Shown here piece by piece: positions 12,610 to 21,150 of a stretch of DNA of 22,243 nucleotides. Origin of the DNA: Christensenella sp. UBA4379 (lineage in GTDB: Bacteria; Bacillota; Clostridia; Christensenellales; Aristaeellaceae); contig DGRV01000055.1 of NCBI GenBank assembly GCA_002391225.1, forward strand, positions 1-22,243, read 5' to 3'. The notes beneath the pieces were generated by a model that was given only the letters and a program-made list of their open reading frames with translations, did no database searches and was not told the DNA's origin. Every line of letters begins with the position of its first letter. Position 1 is the first letter of the stretch. Made by a program: the position numbers and the translations under genes.

Positions 12610-14985
12610 ATGGCACAGCTGCCCATTGTCCGAAGAACTGAAAAGCTGCGGGAAATCACCGCCCTGCTCAAAAGCCGGAAAATCGTTTATCTTTCCGCTT
12701 TCTTTTACAGCGGCAAGACCGTCCTGATGAATCAGCTCTGCGATTCCTGGGACGGAAAGGTGCTCCGCTTTGACTCCCAGCGGGACGACTGGGCCGCTTT
12801 TTACCGTCTCGTTCAAAGGGAGAAGGAGGCGCTCATCGTCATCGACAGCGTGGACAATCCCTCCTACGCCATGGCGGCCGAAATCTCGGCGATGCTGGCG
12901 GGCTTATCTGAGCACCAATCTGTCCTCCTGGCAGGCAGAGCGCAGATTCCTCCGGCCCTGTACAGCCTGTGCTCCACCGGCATGATCACCGTATTGGGCA
13001 AGGATTTTGTGATGTTCAATGACGAGGAGATCATTCAGCTTTTTCTGGAATACAGCATCGAGCTGACCCCCTCCGACGTCCGCATGATTCTGGACGCGCT
13101 GTGGGGCTGGCCTTACGGCCTGCATATCCTGGCGCAGCAGATGCTGAAAAGCAGAGCTTCTTCTCTCCAGACGATGATCCAGCATACCCGCACGGAAATC
13201 AAGCGCATCATCGTGTCGGACGTGGTATTGACCTTCCCGGAACCGGAGCGGCAGCTGCTATATAACCTGTCCCCCTTTGAACGCTTTTCCGAGGATATGG
13301 CCCGGATCGTGACGGGCAGAATCGACGCTCCGCAGCTGATGGAGGGCATCACGCGAAAATCCTATATGCTGCTTCGGTCCGGCGAGGGAGAATATACCTT
13401 TATCCCCATCGTCCGCCAGGCGCTCTTCTCCGAGATGCGGAATCTCTATACGCAGGATTACATCAACGAACAGTACAAACGGGCGGCCCTTTACTATGAG
13501 CTCCAGAATCAGGTGCCCAAAGCCCTGTCCTATTACCGGCAGCTGGGGGCCAGGGACAAAATCCGGGACCTGCTGATCCGGGACGCGTTCAATCGGCCGG
13601 CGGACGGGGATTATGTGGATTTGCGGGAAGGCTATGCGGTCCTGGACATGGACATCATCCTCGCCTATCCGGAACTGATCAAAGGAAAATGTGAAATTGA
13701 ATGTCTCCAGGGCCACGCGGAGGAAAGCGAAAGGTGGTATCAGGCCCTCGTCCAGCTGATTCGGCAGACGCCGGTCCGGGACGCCCGGCGCCAGACCGCG
13801 GAGGAAGCGAAGGCGTATCTGGATCTCTGCCTGTCCCAGCGCGGCAGTAAAAACACGTTAAAGATGCTCTTGGCCGCGGCAAAGACGCCGGAGCTGCTGC
13901 AGTCGTCCGCCTGGCGCAACGGCTTCAGCGTGTCCGGCAACAGCGTCAGCCTGATGAACGGCGGCCTGGATTTTAGCCGGTGGGTACGGCACGGCTGGAC
14001 CATCTACCGCCTGTTCAAGCTGCCCATCGAAATGGCCCTGGGCCGCGGCGGCAGCGGCGTTGCTGACATCGCCATTGCGGAAAGAGAGCTGGAAGCCAAT
14101 CTTTCCGGGGATTATACCCTGGCCATGAGCAAGGTCCGGGAGGGCATCCAGCGGATCGTGGACAACCCGGACATACGCTACGCCGCCATCGGCATCCAGA
14201 GCCGGATTCTGGCCGCCCAGGGCAATCTGGACGAAGCCGTCAGCATGATGGACCATGCGATCGCTTCCCTGTCAGACCGGCACCCAAAGCGGCTGAAAAA
14301 GAACCTGGAAGCCTTCCGGCTGTATCTGTCCCTTCTGCGGGGAGAGACGGCCGGCGCGGGCAACTGGCTGGAGACGGACGCGCCGGACGAAACGGGCGAC
14401 TTCATCATCATGGACCGATACCAGTATCTGCTGAAGCTCCGCCTTTACCTGATCCTGGGCCGGCACGAAAAGGCTCCCTTTCTGGCGGCGCTACTTCGGC
14501 AGTATTTTGAAAGCTACGACCGGCCCTATATGCTCATCCAGCTGAACCTGCTGGAAGCGATGTCCCTGTACCGCGGCGGGAATGACGCATGGCGCGGCAA
14601 AATGCGGGACGCCCTGGCCCTGGCCAGGCGCTACGGCCTGGTCCGCGTCATCGCCAACGAGGGAATCGCCCTCATCGACATGATCAACGACATGGACCTG
14701 CCCCAGGATCCCTGGATGCAGGGAGTCCTCGCCCTGACCCGCCGGCAGGCCGCTTTGTATCCCAACTTTATGAAGCCGGCCGCCAATAAGCCCATCTTTA
14801 CCGACAGGGAATACCAGGTCTATTCCCTGATGATCGCGGGCTACAAAAACGCGAAAATCGCGTCGATCCTGAACATCTCGGAGCGCACGGTCAAGTATTT
14901 CTGCGGGCTGATCTATCAGAAGCTGGGCGTTTCCACCCGGGCGGAAGCAATGAACAAAGCGGCTGAATTGGGGGATATCAAATGA
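12610..14985 (+). CDS. MalT/LAL-type LuxR transcriptional regulator
   Basis: The 791-residue protein has the three-part MalT/LAL layout. At the N-terminus is a P-loop ATPase with Walker A region SAFFYSGKT (Lys36, Thr37) and Walker B-like LIVIDSVDN. A long helical, TPR-like sensor region of about 400 residues follows. The C-terminal LuxR helix-turn-helix starts near residue 728 (FTDREYQVYSLMIAGYKNAK, then IASILNISERTVKYFCGLIY). Such proteins bind an inducer and ATP, oligomerise, and activate transcription. The P-loop has Tyr-Ser where MalT has Gly-Tyr, and lacks the usual first Gly, so ATP use could be altered. I start at ATG 12610 with AGGAGG 7 bases upstream, not at earlier in-frame codons without a site. 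Its TGA overlaps the next gene's ATG, so the secreted protease is its probable main target or partner. Confidence 0.88.
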   Translation: MAQLPIVRRTEKLREITALLKSRKIVYLSAFFYSGKTVLMNQLCDSWDGKVLRFDSQRDDWAAFYRLVQREKEALIVIDSVDNPSYAMAAEISAMLAGLSEHQSVLLAGRAQIPPALYSLCSTGMITVLGKDFVMFNDEEIIQLFLEYSIELTPSDVRMILDALWGWPYGLHILAQQMLKSRASSLQTMIQHTRTEIKRIIVSDVVLTFPEPERQLLYNLSPFERFSEDMARIVTGRIDAPQLMEGITRKSYMLLRSGEGEYTFIPIVRQALFSEMRNLYTQDYINEQYKRAALYYELQNQVPKALSYYRQLGARDKIRDLLIRDAFNRPADGDYVDLREGYAVLDMDIILAYPELIKGKCEIECLQGHAEESERWYQALVQLIRQTPVRDARRQTAEEAKAYLDLCLSQRGSKNTLKMLLAAAKTPELLQSSAWRNGFSVSGNSVSLMNGGLDFSRWVRHGWTIYRLFKLPIEMALGRGGSGVADIAIAERELEANLSGDYTLAMSKVREGIQRIVDNPDIRYAAIGIQSRILAAQGNLDEAVSMMDHAIASLSDRHPKRLKKNLEAFRLYLSLLRGETAGAGNWLETDAPDETGDFIIMDRYQYLLKLRLYLILGRHEKAPFLAALLRQYFESYDRPYMLIQLNLLEAMSLYRGGNDAWRGKMRDALALARRYGLVRVIANEGIALIDMINDMDLPQDPWMQGVLALTRRQAALYPNFMKPAANKPIFTDREYQVYSLMIAGYKNAKIASILNISERTVKYFCGLIYQKLGVSTRAEAMNKAAELGDIK

Positions 14986-16955
14986 AAAAGATCACGGTGG
15001 TCATCTTCGCCCTTGGTTTCCTGCTCCTCTCTGCCGGCGCGCTGGCGCAGGCGGATATGACCCTGCTGGTCTATATGTGCGGGGCGGACATTCAGAGCGA
15101 TGCCTGCGAGGACATCTATGAAATGGCCGTCGCGGAAACCGGAGAAAAACTGAACCTCGTCCTTCTGGCGGGCGGGGCGGAGGCCTGGGACTATGATGAA
15201 ATAGCAGGCAATACGCGCAATCTGATCGAAATCCGGGACGGATATTTTGAGTCCATCACGGATTGGGGCTGGGATTCCATGGGCAGCGAAGAAAGCCTCC
15301 TCGAGTTTTTGAAATACGGGCTCACCGCTTATCCCGCCAAGCGAACGGCGGTGATCCTCTGGAACCACGGCGCGGGCTCCGAGGGCGGCATCTGCTTTGA
15401 CAGCACCACCCAGGAGGAAGACGGGCTCACGCTGCTGGAAATCCATCATGTGCTGCGCGACCTGAAAGCTCAGCTGGGTGATTTCCATCTTGATTTCTTC
15501 GGCTGTGACGCCTGTATGATGGCGACCTACGAGATGGCCGCCATGCTTTCGAGCTATGACATCGACTACTTTGTGGCCAGCGAAGAAGTGGAGCCCGGCC
15601 TTGGCTGGCATTACACGCCCTGGCTGAAAGCCCTGGACCGAAATCCCGGCCTGCCCACGGATCAACTTTGCCGCATGATCGCGGACAGCTACATGGAGGC
15701 CGGGAAGGAAGAAAACCCCGACGATTATCTGACCCTGAGCGTCGTCAACCTCAAAAAAATGGGCGCCTTGCAGCAGGCGATGGAAAACCTCGGCCTGACC
15801 CTGCAAAAGGAACTGAAAGGCGGCCGCGAAGCGGAGATCCGGCGCGGACGCAGCCGCATGTACACCTTCGGTTCCTTTGCGGACGGCAGCTGGGACATGG
15901 TGGACCTGGGCGCCGTCCTCGACGCCTATTCGCAGTTTAATGTGAGCGAGGCCACCAAAGCGCGGCAGGCCCTGGCCGAGGCGGTGCTGGTCAGCAGGCA
16001 GACGGGCAACCTGAACCCCTGCTGCGGTTTGTCCGTTTTGATTCCGCACGATACGAAGAACGAGTTTGAAACCTATGCGGACGGGGTAGACCTGTCCTTC
16101 TATATTCCCAACTGGATCGGCTTTGTCAAAGCATATGCCGGACACCTGACGGGCGGAAGCTACAGCTTTTCGCAGACCACGCCGCAAAACATCACCGGCT
16201 CCGGCTTTCTCTCCCAGATCGCTTCCGCCTACGGCAGCCAGCAGCATGAATGGACCTGGAACAGCGAAGCGGAAGCATACGAAGAAACCGCTTCTTCCGC
16301 CCTTCCCGCTTCCACCTCGGAACAGGGCTACGCTTTTTCCGCCCAGCTCGTTCCGGAGGACCTCCGGTATCTGGATTACGTGGAGGGCATGATGATGATG
16401 GACATCAGCGACGAGGAAACCTTCGGCTATGTGGACCTGGGGCTGATGCAGAACAATATCATCGACTGGAAGAGCGGCGTCATCTACAGCCTGTTTGACG
16501 GAACCTGGCCGGTGTTAGGGGATCAGCTGGTGCCGCTATACGACCAGATCGTGAACGAATATGGAAGAAGAAGCCTGATCCCCGTCAAGCTGAACGGAGA
16601 ATACACCTACCTGGTGGTGGAATTCAGGGCAGGAAGCAGCCATGGACGGGTGCTCGGGGCCAACGCGGGCTATGACGACAATGGTCTCCCGATCCGCAGC
16701 ACGACCCGGTTACAGGAAGGAGACGTCGTCATCCCCGTTTATACCCTGTATGTCGGCGCTCAAGACGGTGAAGACCTGGAGGAAAGCGAAATGGAGGGGG
16801 ATCCCATCGTCTGGCGGGACGGCATGACCGTAACCTACATGAGCTTGAGCGACGACAGCGGCGAAGAAGAGCCGCTGCCCATGATGTTCTGCTTTGTTCT
16901 GAACGACGTGTTCGGCGAATACGAGCTGACGGACCTGATTTCCTTTGAAGCATGA
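14982..16955 (+). CDS. Secreted clostripain-family (C11) cysteine protease
   Basis: The 657-residue protein has a signal peptide (MKKITVVIFALGFLLLSAGA, then LAQA) followed by a clostripain domain. The catalytic His129 lies in ILWNHGAGSEGG and the catalytic Cys178 in FFGCDACMMATYEMA. The domain opens with TLLVYMCGADIQSD, typical of the family, where a core residue is part of the substrate pocket. C11 proteases usually cut after Arg or Lys and mature by self-cleavage. From residue 400 on the protein is a beta-rich region of unknown role, without cell-wall anchor or membrane helix. It starts at the ATGA overlap with the LuxR-type regulator gene, so it is translationally coupled to it and likely co-regulated. 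No terminator is seen before the next small exported gene 110 bases on. Confidence 0.9.
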   Translation: MKKITVVIFALGFLLLSAGALAQADMTLLVYMCGADIQSDACEDIYEMAVAETGEKLNLVLLAGGAEAWDYDEIAGNTRNLIEIRDGYFESITDWGWDSMGSEESLLEFLKYGLTAYPAKRTAVILWNHGAGSEGGICFDSTTQEEDGLTLLEIHHVLRDLKAQLGDFHLDFFGCDACMMATYEMAAMLSSYDIDYFVASEEVEPGLGWHYTPWLKALDRNPGLPTDQLCRMIADSYMEAGKEENPDDYLTLSVVNLKKMGALQQAMENLGLTLQKELKGGREAEIRRGRSRMYTFGSFADGSWDMVDLGAVLDAYSQFNVSEATKARQALAEAVLVSRQTGNLNPCCGLSVLIPHDTKNEFETYADGVDLSFYIPNWIGFVKAYAGHLTGGSYSFSQTTPQNITGSGFLSQIASAYGSQQHEWTWNSEAEAYEETASSALPASTSEQGYAFSAQLVPEDLRYLDYVEGMMMMDISDEETFGYVDLGLMQNNIIDWKSGVIYSLFDGTWPVLGDQLVPLYDQIVNEYGRRSLIPVKLNGEYTYLVVEFRAGSSHGRVLGANAGYDDNGLPIRSTTRLQEGDVVIPVYTLYVGAQDGEDLEESEMEGDPIVWRDGMTVTYMSLSDDSGEEEPLPMMFCFVLNDVFGEYELTDLISFEA

Positions 16956-17025
16956 GCCTTGCGCCTTCCAAACCTGTACCAAAGGACAGTATACAGGGAG
17001 GACCGCGAAGGCTAAAATAAACCTG

Positions 17026-17039
17026 GCTCTGAACAGAGC
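17026..17039. other. Small dyad before the exported-protein gene
   Basis: GCTCTG-AA-CAGAGC lies 25 bases before the start of the next gene. It may be a hairpin or an operator half. No clear promoter accompanies it. Confidence 0.25.
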
Positions 17040-17064
17040 AATACTGAAAAGAGAGGTAGATTCC

Positions 17065-17592
17065 ATGAAGAAGATCCTGTGCGTTTTGCTGATGCTGTGC
17101 CTGCTGGCGCCCGCTGCCCTGGCCGAAGGGACCGCCGTCCTGAACTGGGAGGATGTTGTGCCGGTTCTCGAGGCAGGCAATGTGACGGGTCAGTTTTATA
17201 CCTTTGACGAAATTTCCGTCAAAATCTGGCTGCCGGACGGAATGCTTCCTGTGGAGCTGACGGAGGAAGACAAGGCAAACGGCTATATCGGCTACTTCAT
17301 GCCGGAAGATCAGTCTGCCCAGATGGCCGTGATGTATGTTGACACCAACGGCATGTCCCTGGAGGATTATGCCAAGCACCTGTCCTCCGAAAACGACGTG
17401 ACGGACATTGAAATGGGCACCGTCAACGGCTTCCCCAGCGTGTCCTACAGGATGCCCAATCAGGACAGCGTCAGCGTCGCCTTCACCACCGAAGCCGGCT
17501 ACATTCTGGAAGTAACCTGCGCTCCCCTGTCCGTGGAAAACGCCGAACTGGTCTGGGGCGCTGTGATTTCCTCGATCCAGGCGGCTGAATAA
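17065..17592 (+). CDS. Small exported protein of unknown function
   Basis: This 175-residue protein has a signal peptide (MKKILCVLLMLCLLAPAALA, cleaved before EGTAV) and an acidic mature part without cysteines apart from one near residue 152. The pattern of alternating strands (ISVKIWLPDGM, QMAVMYVDTNGMSLEDYAKHL, FPSVSYRMPNQDSVSVAFTT, YILEVTCAPLSV, WGAVISSIQ) resembles small secreted alpha/beta proteins of the PsbP/DUF1795 kind, though I cannot confirm the family. I start at ATG 17065 because it gives a signal peptide and has GAGAGGT 8 bases upstream; the earlier in-frame part has no site. It follows the clostripain gene by about 110 bases on the same strand and may be part of that transcript. 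A compound terminator follows. Confidence 0.72.
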   Translation: MKKILCVLLMLCLLAPAALAEGTAVLNWEDVVPVLEAGNVTGQFYTFDEISVKIWLPDGMLPVELTEEDKANGYIGYFMPEDQSAQMAVMYVDTNGMSLEDYAKHLSSENDVTDIEMGTVNGFPSVSYRMPNQDSVSVAFTTEAGYILEVTCAPLSVENAELVWGAVISSIQAAE

Positions 17593-17614
17593 ACGAAGCA
17601 TACCATTATCAGGA

Positions 17615-17679
17615 AAAGCGCCTGCCCTCTGAAAGCCGTACCAGCGTACGGCGTTCACGGGGCGGGCGCTTTGTGTTTT
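17615..17679 (+). terminator. Compound stem-loop terminator
   Basis: AAAGCGCCTGCCC (17615-17627) pairs with GGGCGGGCGCTTT (17660-17672) with one G-T pair, and encloses a 7-bp stem GCCGTAC/GTACGGC (17635-17652). GTGTTTT follows. It closes the regulator-protease-exported-protein transcript. Confidence 0.7.
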
Positions 17680-17860
17680 GGAGGCAGACCCGCAGCTTTT
17701 TTCACAGAGAAGATGCTGTTTGCAGGATTCCCGGGAGATATAACGAATAATCCCTTCCGCAAGTCCTTGTTTTATGGTATTCTGAACGTGTCTAAAACCG
17801 TTCATCCGGGACTGGTTGGAATCATTTTCCTTTCATTTTTCTTTGATGGAGGGACAGGAT

Positions 17861-18412
17861 ATGAAGCTTGTTTTCATCATCGGCGATGCGGCGGTAGGCA
17901 AGATGACGGTCGGTCAGGAGCTGATGAAAATCACAGGGCTCCGGCTCTTTCATAATCACATGACGATCGAGCCCGTCATAGAAATCTTCGGCAGGTATGA
18001 CGGAAAGACGATCGTCGAAATGCGCGATCTGATCTTCCGGAACTTTGCCGCGTCTGAAAACTACGGGATGATCTTCACGCTGATGATGGACTTTGACATG
18101 CCTTCCGAATGGGAATACCTGGAGCATGTCAAAAAGATCTTTGCGCCGTATGACACCGAATTCTATTATGTGGAGCTGATCGCCCCGCAGGAAATCCGGC
18201 TTCAGCGGAACGCGACGGAGAACCGCCTGAAGCATAAGCCCTCCAAGAGGGATATTGAAACATCCAACCAGCGCCTGCTGAACGATGACAGAAATCACAG
18301 ATGCGTCAGCCGTGAAGGCGAGATCACCTTTGATCATTACCTCAGAATCGAGAATTCTGACAAGGAACCGGCGGCCGTCGCCCAAATGATCAAAGACGCT
18401 TTCAGGCTGTAA
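17861..18412 (+). CDS. P-loop kinase-like NTPase
   Basis: The 183-residue protein begins with a P-loop: GDAAVGKMT at residues 8-16, with Lys14 and a Met where most have Ser or Thr. KITGLRLFHNHMTIEPV follows, a segment familiar from a group of predicted small-molecule kinases related to shikimate or gluconate kinases and AAA_33 proteins. The LFHNH motif, an ATENR-type segment (QRNATENRLKHKPSKRDIE) and a basic lid region near 120-145 fit an NMP-kinase-like fold. The substrate is unknown. ATG 17861 has GGAGGG 7 bases upstream. A possible extended -10 (TGGTATTCT near 17775-17783) lies ahead, with a poor -35. The next gene follows after only 19 bases, so the two are probably one transcript. There are no toxin or antitoxin features. 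Confidence 0.75.
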   Translation: MKLVFIIGDAAVGKMTVGQELMKITGLRLFHNHMTIEPVIEIFGRYDGKTIVEMRDLIFRNFAASENYGMIFTLMMDFDMPSEWEYLEHVKKIFAPYDTEFYYVELIAPQEIRLQRNATENRLKHKPSKRDIETSNQRLLNDDRNHRCVSREGEITFDHYLRIENSDKEPAAVAQMIKDAFRL

Positions 18413-18431
18413 CGAAACGGAGGAGGAACCC

Positions 18432-19313
18432 ATGACGCAGAAATTCATGGCTGTTTTGCTTTGCCTGATCACCCTGACGCTGCTGTGCAAAAGGAGCACG
18501 GCGGAAGCTCTTTTCCGCTTTGAGCTGTCCGAAATCCACCCTGTATCCGGCAGACAGGGGGTCTGCACAGAAGCGGGGTTTTACTGGATCAGCGGGTCCG
18601 GAACCCTGGCCAAGTATGATAAAAACTGGAACCTTTTATTGGAAAATAAAAACCCCTTTGAAGGCTTCACCCTGGAGGTGAACCACATCGGGGACATCGA
18701 CGTATATCAAAACGAGCTGTACGTGGGCGTGGAATACTTTATGGACGGCGAAGGGAAAAACATTCAGGTGGCCGTCTATGACGGGGACACGCTGAACCTC
18801 AAGCGTGTTTTCCCCTTCCGCTCCGATACCGGCCAGATGGAATGCAGCGGGATCGCCGTAGACCCCGGCGCCCGGATCGTTTATATGACCTCGTGGATTG
18901 ATGACGAATCCAGCGAATATCTCTACAGGTATGACCTTGATACGGGCGACTACCAGGGAAAAGTGAAGATGCAGCCCAGCCCCAGATGGATCCAGGGCAT
19001 TGCCTGCTATGACGGACATTTGTATGTCACCAGCGACGACGGCGACGCCGACGCCCAGGAGCCGGACCACCTGTACAGGATCGAGCTTTCCGAAAACAAA
19101 GAGACCGGGACGGTTTTCCCGGAAAGAGCCTTTGACGACGTAATTATGCAGGGAGAAATCGAAGGCCTGACCTTTGACCCGGAGCGCGGGCGGTTTCTCC
19201 TTCTGTATAACCGGGGCGCGAGAATTGTGGCCGGGATGCCCACAGGCTTTTACGAGGGCTACACGGAAGAAATCCACGAGGTATTCGTATATAACATCAC
19301 GAAAATCCAATGA
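18432..19313 (+). CDS. Exported beta-propeller-like protein
   Basis: The 293-residue protein has a signal peptide (MAVLLCLITLTLLC, cleaved near STAEA). The mature part has repeated blade-like pieces: GFYWISGSGTLAKYD, GDIDVYQNELYVGVEY, ECSGIAVDPGARIVYMTSW, YLYRYDLDTGDYQGKVKM, GIACYDGHLYVTSDD, and EIEGLTFDPERGRFLLLYN. This alternation of short strands with GIA, LYV and Tyr-Asp motifs is usual for six- or seven-bladed propellers of the SMP-30/NHL or esterase-like phytase type. No catalytic residues can be named. It may bind a ligand outside the membrane. ATG 18432 has AGGAGG 5 bases upstream and comes 19 bases after the kinase-like gene. The fold is a reasonable inference; the function is unknown. 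Confidence 0.68.
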   Translation: MTQKFMAVLLCLITLTLLCKRSTAEALFRFELSEIHPVSGRQGVCTEAGFYWISGSGTLAKYDKNWNLLLENKNPFEGFTLEVNHIGDIDVYQNELYVGVEYFMDGEGKNIQVAVYDGDTLNLKRVFPFRSDTGQMECSGIAVDPGARIVYMTSWIDDESSEYLYRYDLDTGDYQGKVKMQPSPRWIQGIACYDGHLYVTSDDGDADAQEPDHLYRIELSENKETGTVFPERAFDDVIMQGEIEGLTFDPERGRFLLLYNRGARIVAGMPTGFYEGYTEEIHEVFVYNITKIQ

Positions 19314-19368
19314 ATTCCATGGATCTGGAAAAGGGGACGGAATATCCTTTTGAACAGGAGGGACACAG

Positions 19369-20346
19369 ATGAAATTTTCCCTTGAAACCCTCTGCAGCCA
19401 ATTTATCGAAGCCCGGGACGTGATCCGGGATACGTTTAAATGGGACAGCAGCTATTTGCCGCCGGTCTGCGCCAATCTGTTCTGCGCGGCAGGCGCCGTG
19501 CCCGACGCGGACCGCCTGCGCGCCTGCCGGGACCTGATCAACCAGAAAACCGGGATCTTTTCTTCCTTCCGGGGGCATATCCGCGTTCCGCTGGCCTGCC
19601 TGCTTTCCATGGAAGACCGGCCGGAGGAAAAATTTGACCGGGCCAAGGAGGTCTATCAGCTGCTGCGGGAGCGGTTTTCCGCGTCGGATTATCTGGCGCT
19701 GGCTTCTTTCCTGCTCGCGGAATATGGCTGCACGGAGGATCAGATTGCCCGCGGCAAAAGGATCTACCGCCTGATGAAGGACGAGCATCCTCTGCTGACC
19801 TCCTCTGAAGACAGCATTTTTGCCCTGATGATGGCCTGGTCCGACCGGTCGGACGAGGAGCTGATCTCCGACATGGAAACCTGCTACCGCCTGCTCAAGG
19901 AACGCTTTCACGACAGCAACTGCGTGCAGACCATGGCCCAAATCCTGGCCATGGAGCCGGCGGGCGCGCGTACAAAATGCGAAAAGGTCTTTACGCTGTA
20001 TGATCAGATCGAGCAGACCATCGGAAAATACGGGAAGCACCATGAACTAGCGACCCTGGCCGCCTGCGCCATGCTGGACGAGGATCCCGCCGCGATGGCC
20101 GAGGACATGAAGGACGTCGACGCGTTTTTGGATCAGCAGAAGGGCTACGGCTTCTTTAGCATCGACAGAAAAACCCGCCTGATGCACGCGGCGATGATTG
20201 TATCGGACGAATACATGCCGCGCGGCGAGGTGGATACCGCCGCCCTCTCCGGAACGATCGCCATGCTCATTGCGCAGCAAATCGCCACGTGCGCCATCAT
20301 CGCCTCCACAACCGCGACAACCGCCGCCTCGTCCAGTCACTCATGA
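19369..20346 (+). CDS. DUF4003 family protein
   Basis: The 325-residue soluble protein matches the DUF4003 pattern found in Firmicutes. An N-terminal helical part is followed by SSFRGHIRVPLACLLSMEDRPEEKF-type sequence, then by TPR-like helices (YQLLRERFSASDYLALASFLLAE, YRLLKERFHDSN and similar). The conserved block YGFFSIDRKTRLMHAAMIV is near residue 262. The protein ends in an Ala/Thr/Ser tail (IASTTATTAASSSHS). No catalytic motif or signal peptide is visible and the role of the family is not established; the helical repeats suggest protein binding. ATG 19369 has AGGAGGG 6 bases upstream. It lies 55 bases after the propeller gene on the same strand and may be the last gene of that transcript, since a terminator hairpin follows the stop codon. 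Confidence 0.82.
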   Translation: MKFSLETLCSQFIEARDVIRDTFKWDSSYLPPVCANLFCAAGAVPDADRLRACRDLINQKTGIFSSFRGHIRVPLACLLSMEDRPEEKFDRAKEVYQLLRERFSASDYLALASFLLAEYGCTEDQIARGKRIYRLMKDEHPLLTSSEDSIFALMMAWSDRSDEELISDMETCYRLLKERFHDSNCVQTMAQILAMEPAGARTKCEKVFTLYDQIEQTIGKYGKHHELATLAACAMLDEDPAAMAEDMKDVDAFLDQQKGYGFFSIDRKTRLMHAAMIVSDEYMPRGEVDTAALSGTIAMLIAQQIATCAIIASTTATTAASSSHS

Positions 20347-20347
20347 A

Positions 20348-20364
20348 CGCAAGGGGGTCTTGCG
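20348..20364 (+). repeat. 17-bp motif after DUF4003 gene, copy 2
   Basis: CGCAAGGGGGTCTTGCG starts 2 bases after the DUF4003 stop codon and differs by one base from 5610-5626. CGCAAG and CTTGCG can pair over a 5-base loop. A stem-loop follows at once, as in copy 1. Confidence 0.65.
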
Positions 20365-20387
20365 CACCGGCTGCTCAGCAGCCGGTG
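20365..20387 (+). terminator. Terminator-like stem-loop after DUF4003 gene
   Basis: CACCGGCTGC (20365-20374) and GCAGCCGGTG (20378-20387) form a perfect 10-bp stem with a 3-base loop, followed by TGTTCTGTTT. The short T-rich tail makes termination probable. Confidence 0.7.
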
Positions 20388-20494
20388 TGTTCTGTTTCCA
20401 GGCTGTATTCGGTGACGATGTTTCGGGCTTCCTTCACACGGCCGTTCGGGATTTGGCAGAAGAGACTTAACTTTTGATTATCCTGTCTAGGAAA
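20372..20494 (-). pseudogene. Possible 3' remnant of a lost gene
   Basis: On the minus strand, a short frame open for about 40 codons reads FCQIPNGRVKEARNIVTEYS and ends with TGA inside the terminator stem. It has host-like composition but no start and no upstream reading frame, since a stop lies just before it. It may be the end of a gene whose 5' part was replaced by the AT-rich segment. Other frames here are also partly open, so this is weak. Confidence 0.2.
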
Positions 20495-20547
20495 TTTTTA
20501 TAAATAGTCTTGACCTTACACTCAAATTCAACAAGGGAGGTGTTCTT

Positions 20548-21150
20548 ATTTCGGCTTATCAAAGAATGATTTGGTTTCACAATAGAGTTGTGGAGAATGC
20601 ATATCCGAATGCCGGAACTCTGGCGGACCAATTTGAGATTTCTAACAGGCAGGCACAGCGGGATATTGAATATATGAGGGATTCCATGAACGCACCGCTT
20701 CTGTATTGTGCGCGGAAACGAGGATATCGGTATGAGAAAGAGTATGTGTTGCCGAGTTTCTTTCTGTCAGAGAGCGAGAAGGAGACAGTACGGCTGCTGG
20801 CAAAGCAGAGTAAGGAATTAAGTTCCTTTGGGTACGGAAAATATAAGGGACAGGCTGAGATTTTGTCTAAGATATCTGCAGAGCCGGGGAATGGTGAGGA
20901 TGAAAGCGGCATGACAAGAGAACCGTACTTTGCGGAAATTGAGATGTTGGGTGGAAGAGCATCGGTAGCACCGCTGGAATATTTTCTTTGTGGGAAGGCG
21001 GAAGGACACACCTATACCTATGCGTTTTTTGATCCGGATGTTTTTATCAGCGTTTTGATTGCCGGCGGTTTGGATTTTCGTATTATAAAACCAAATTGGT
21101 TAAGAGAGTATATGAAAGAAAGACTTTCCGGAATTTTAAAATTGCTATGA
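20548..21150 (+). CDS. WYL-type transcriptional regulator, apparent ATT start
   Basis: The protein has an N-terminal winged helix (AGTLADQFEISNRQAQRDIEYMRDSMNAPLLYCARKRGYRY), usual for WYL-family regulators. A C-terminal segment (EIEMLGGRASVAPLEYFLCG, later VLIAGGLDFRIIKPNWLREYMKERL) resembles their C-terminal extension. The middle WYL core is short or missing. The first ATG (20566) has no ribosome binding site nearby. GGGAGG at 20535-20540 is 7 bases before the in-frame ATT at 20548, and the codons from there read (M)SAYQRMIWFHN. As I remember the family, relatives often begin in this way (S-x-Y-x-R-M-x-W). I therefore place the start at ATT, giving 200 residues. AT-rich codons differ from the upstream genes, suggesting transfer. 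It probably controls the gene downstream through the palindrome at 21147. Confidence 0.75.
   Translation: MSAYQRMIWFHNRVVENAYPNAGTLADQFEISNRQAQRDIEYMRDSMNAPLLYCARKRGYRYEKEYVLPSFFLSESEKETVRLLAKQSKELSSFGYGKYKGQAEILSKISAEPGNGEDESGMTREPYFAEIEMLGGRASVAPLEYFLCGKAEGHTYTYAFFDPDVFISVLIAGGLDFRIIKPNWLREYMKERLSGILKLL

Noticed and set aside
14916..16247. 443-codon minus-strand frame opposite the clostripain gene
   Set aside because: The plus frame carries the catalytic His and Cys motifs and a signal peptide. The minus frame is a shadow.
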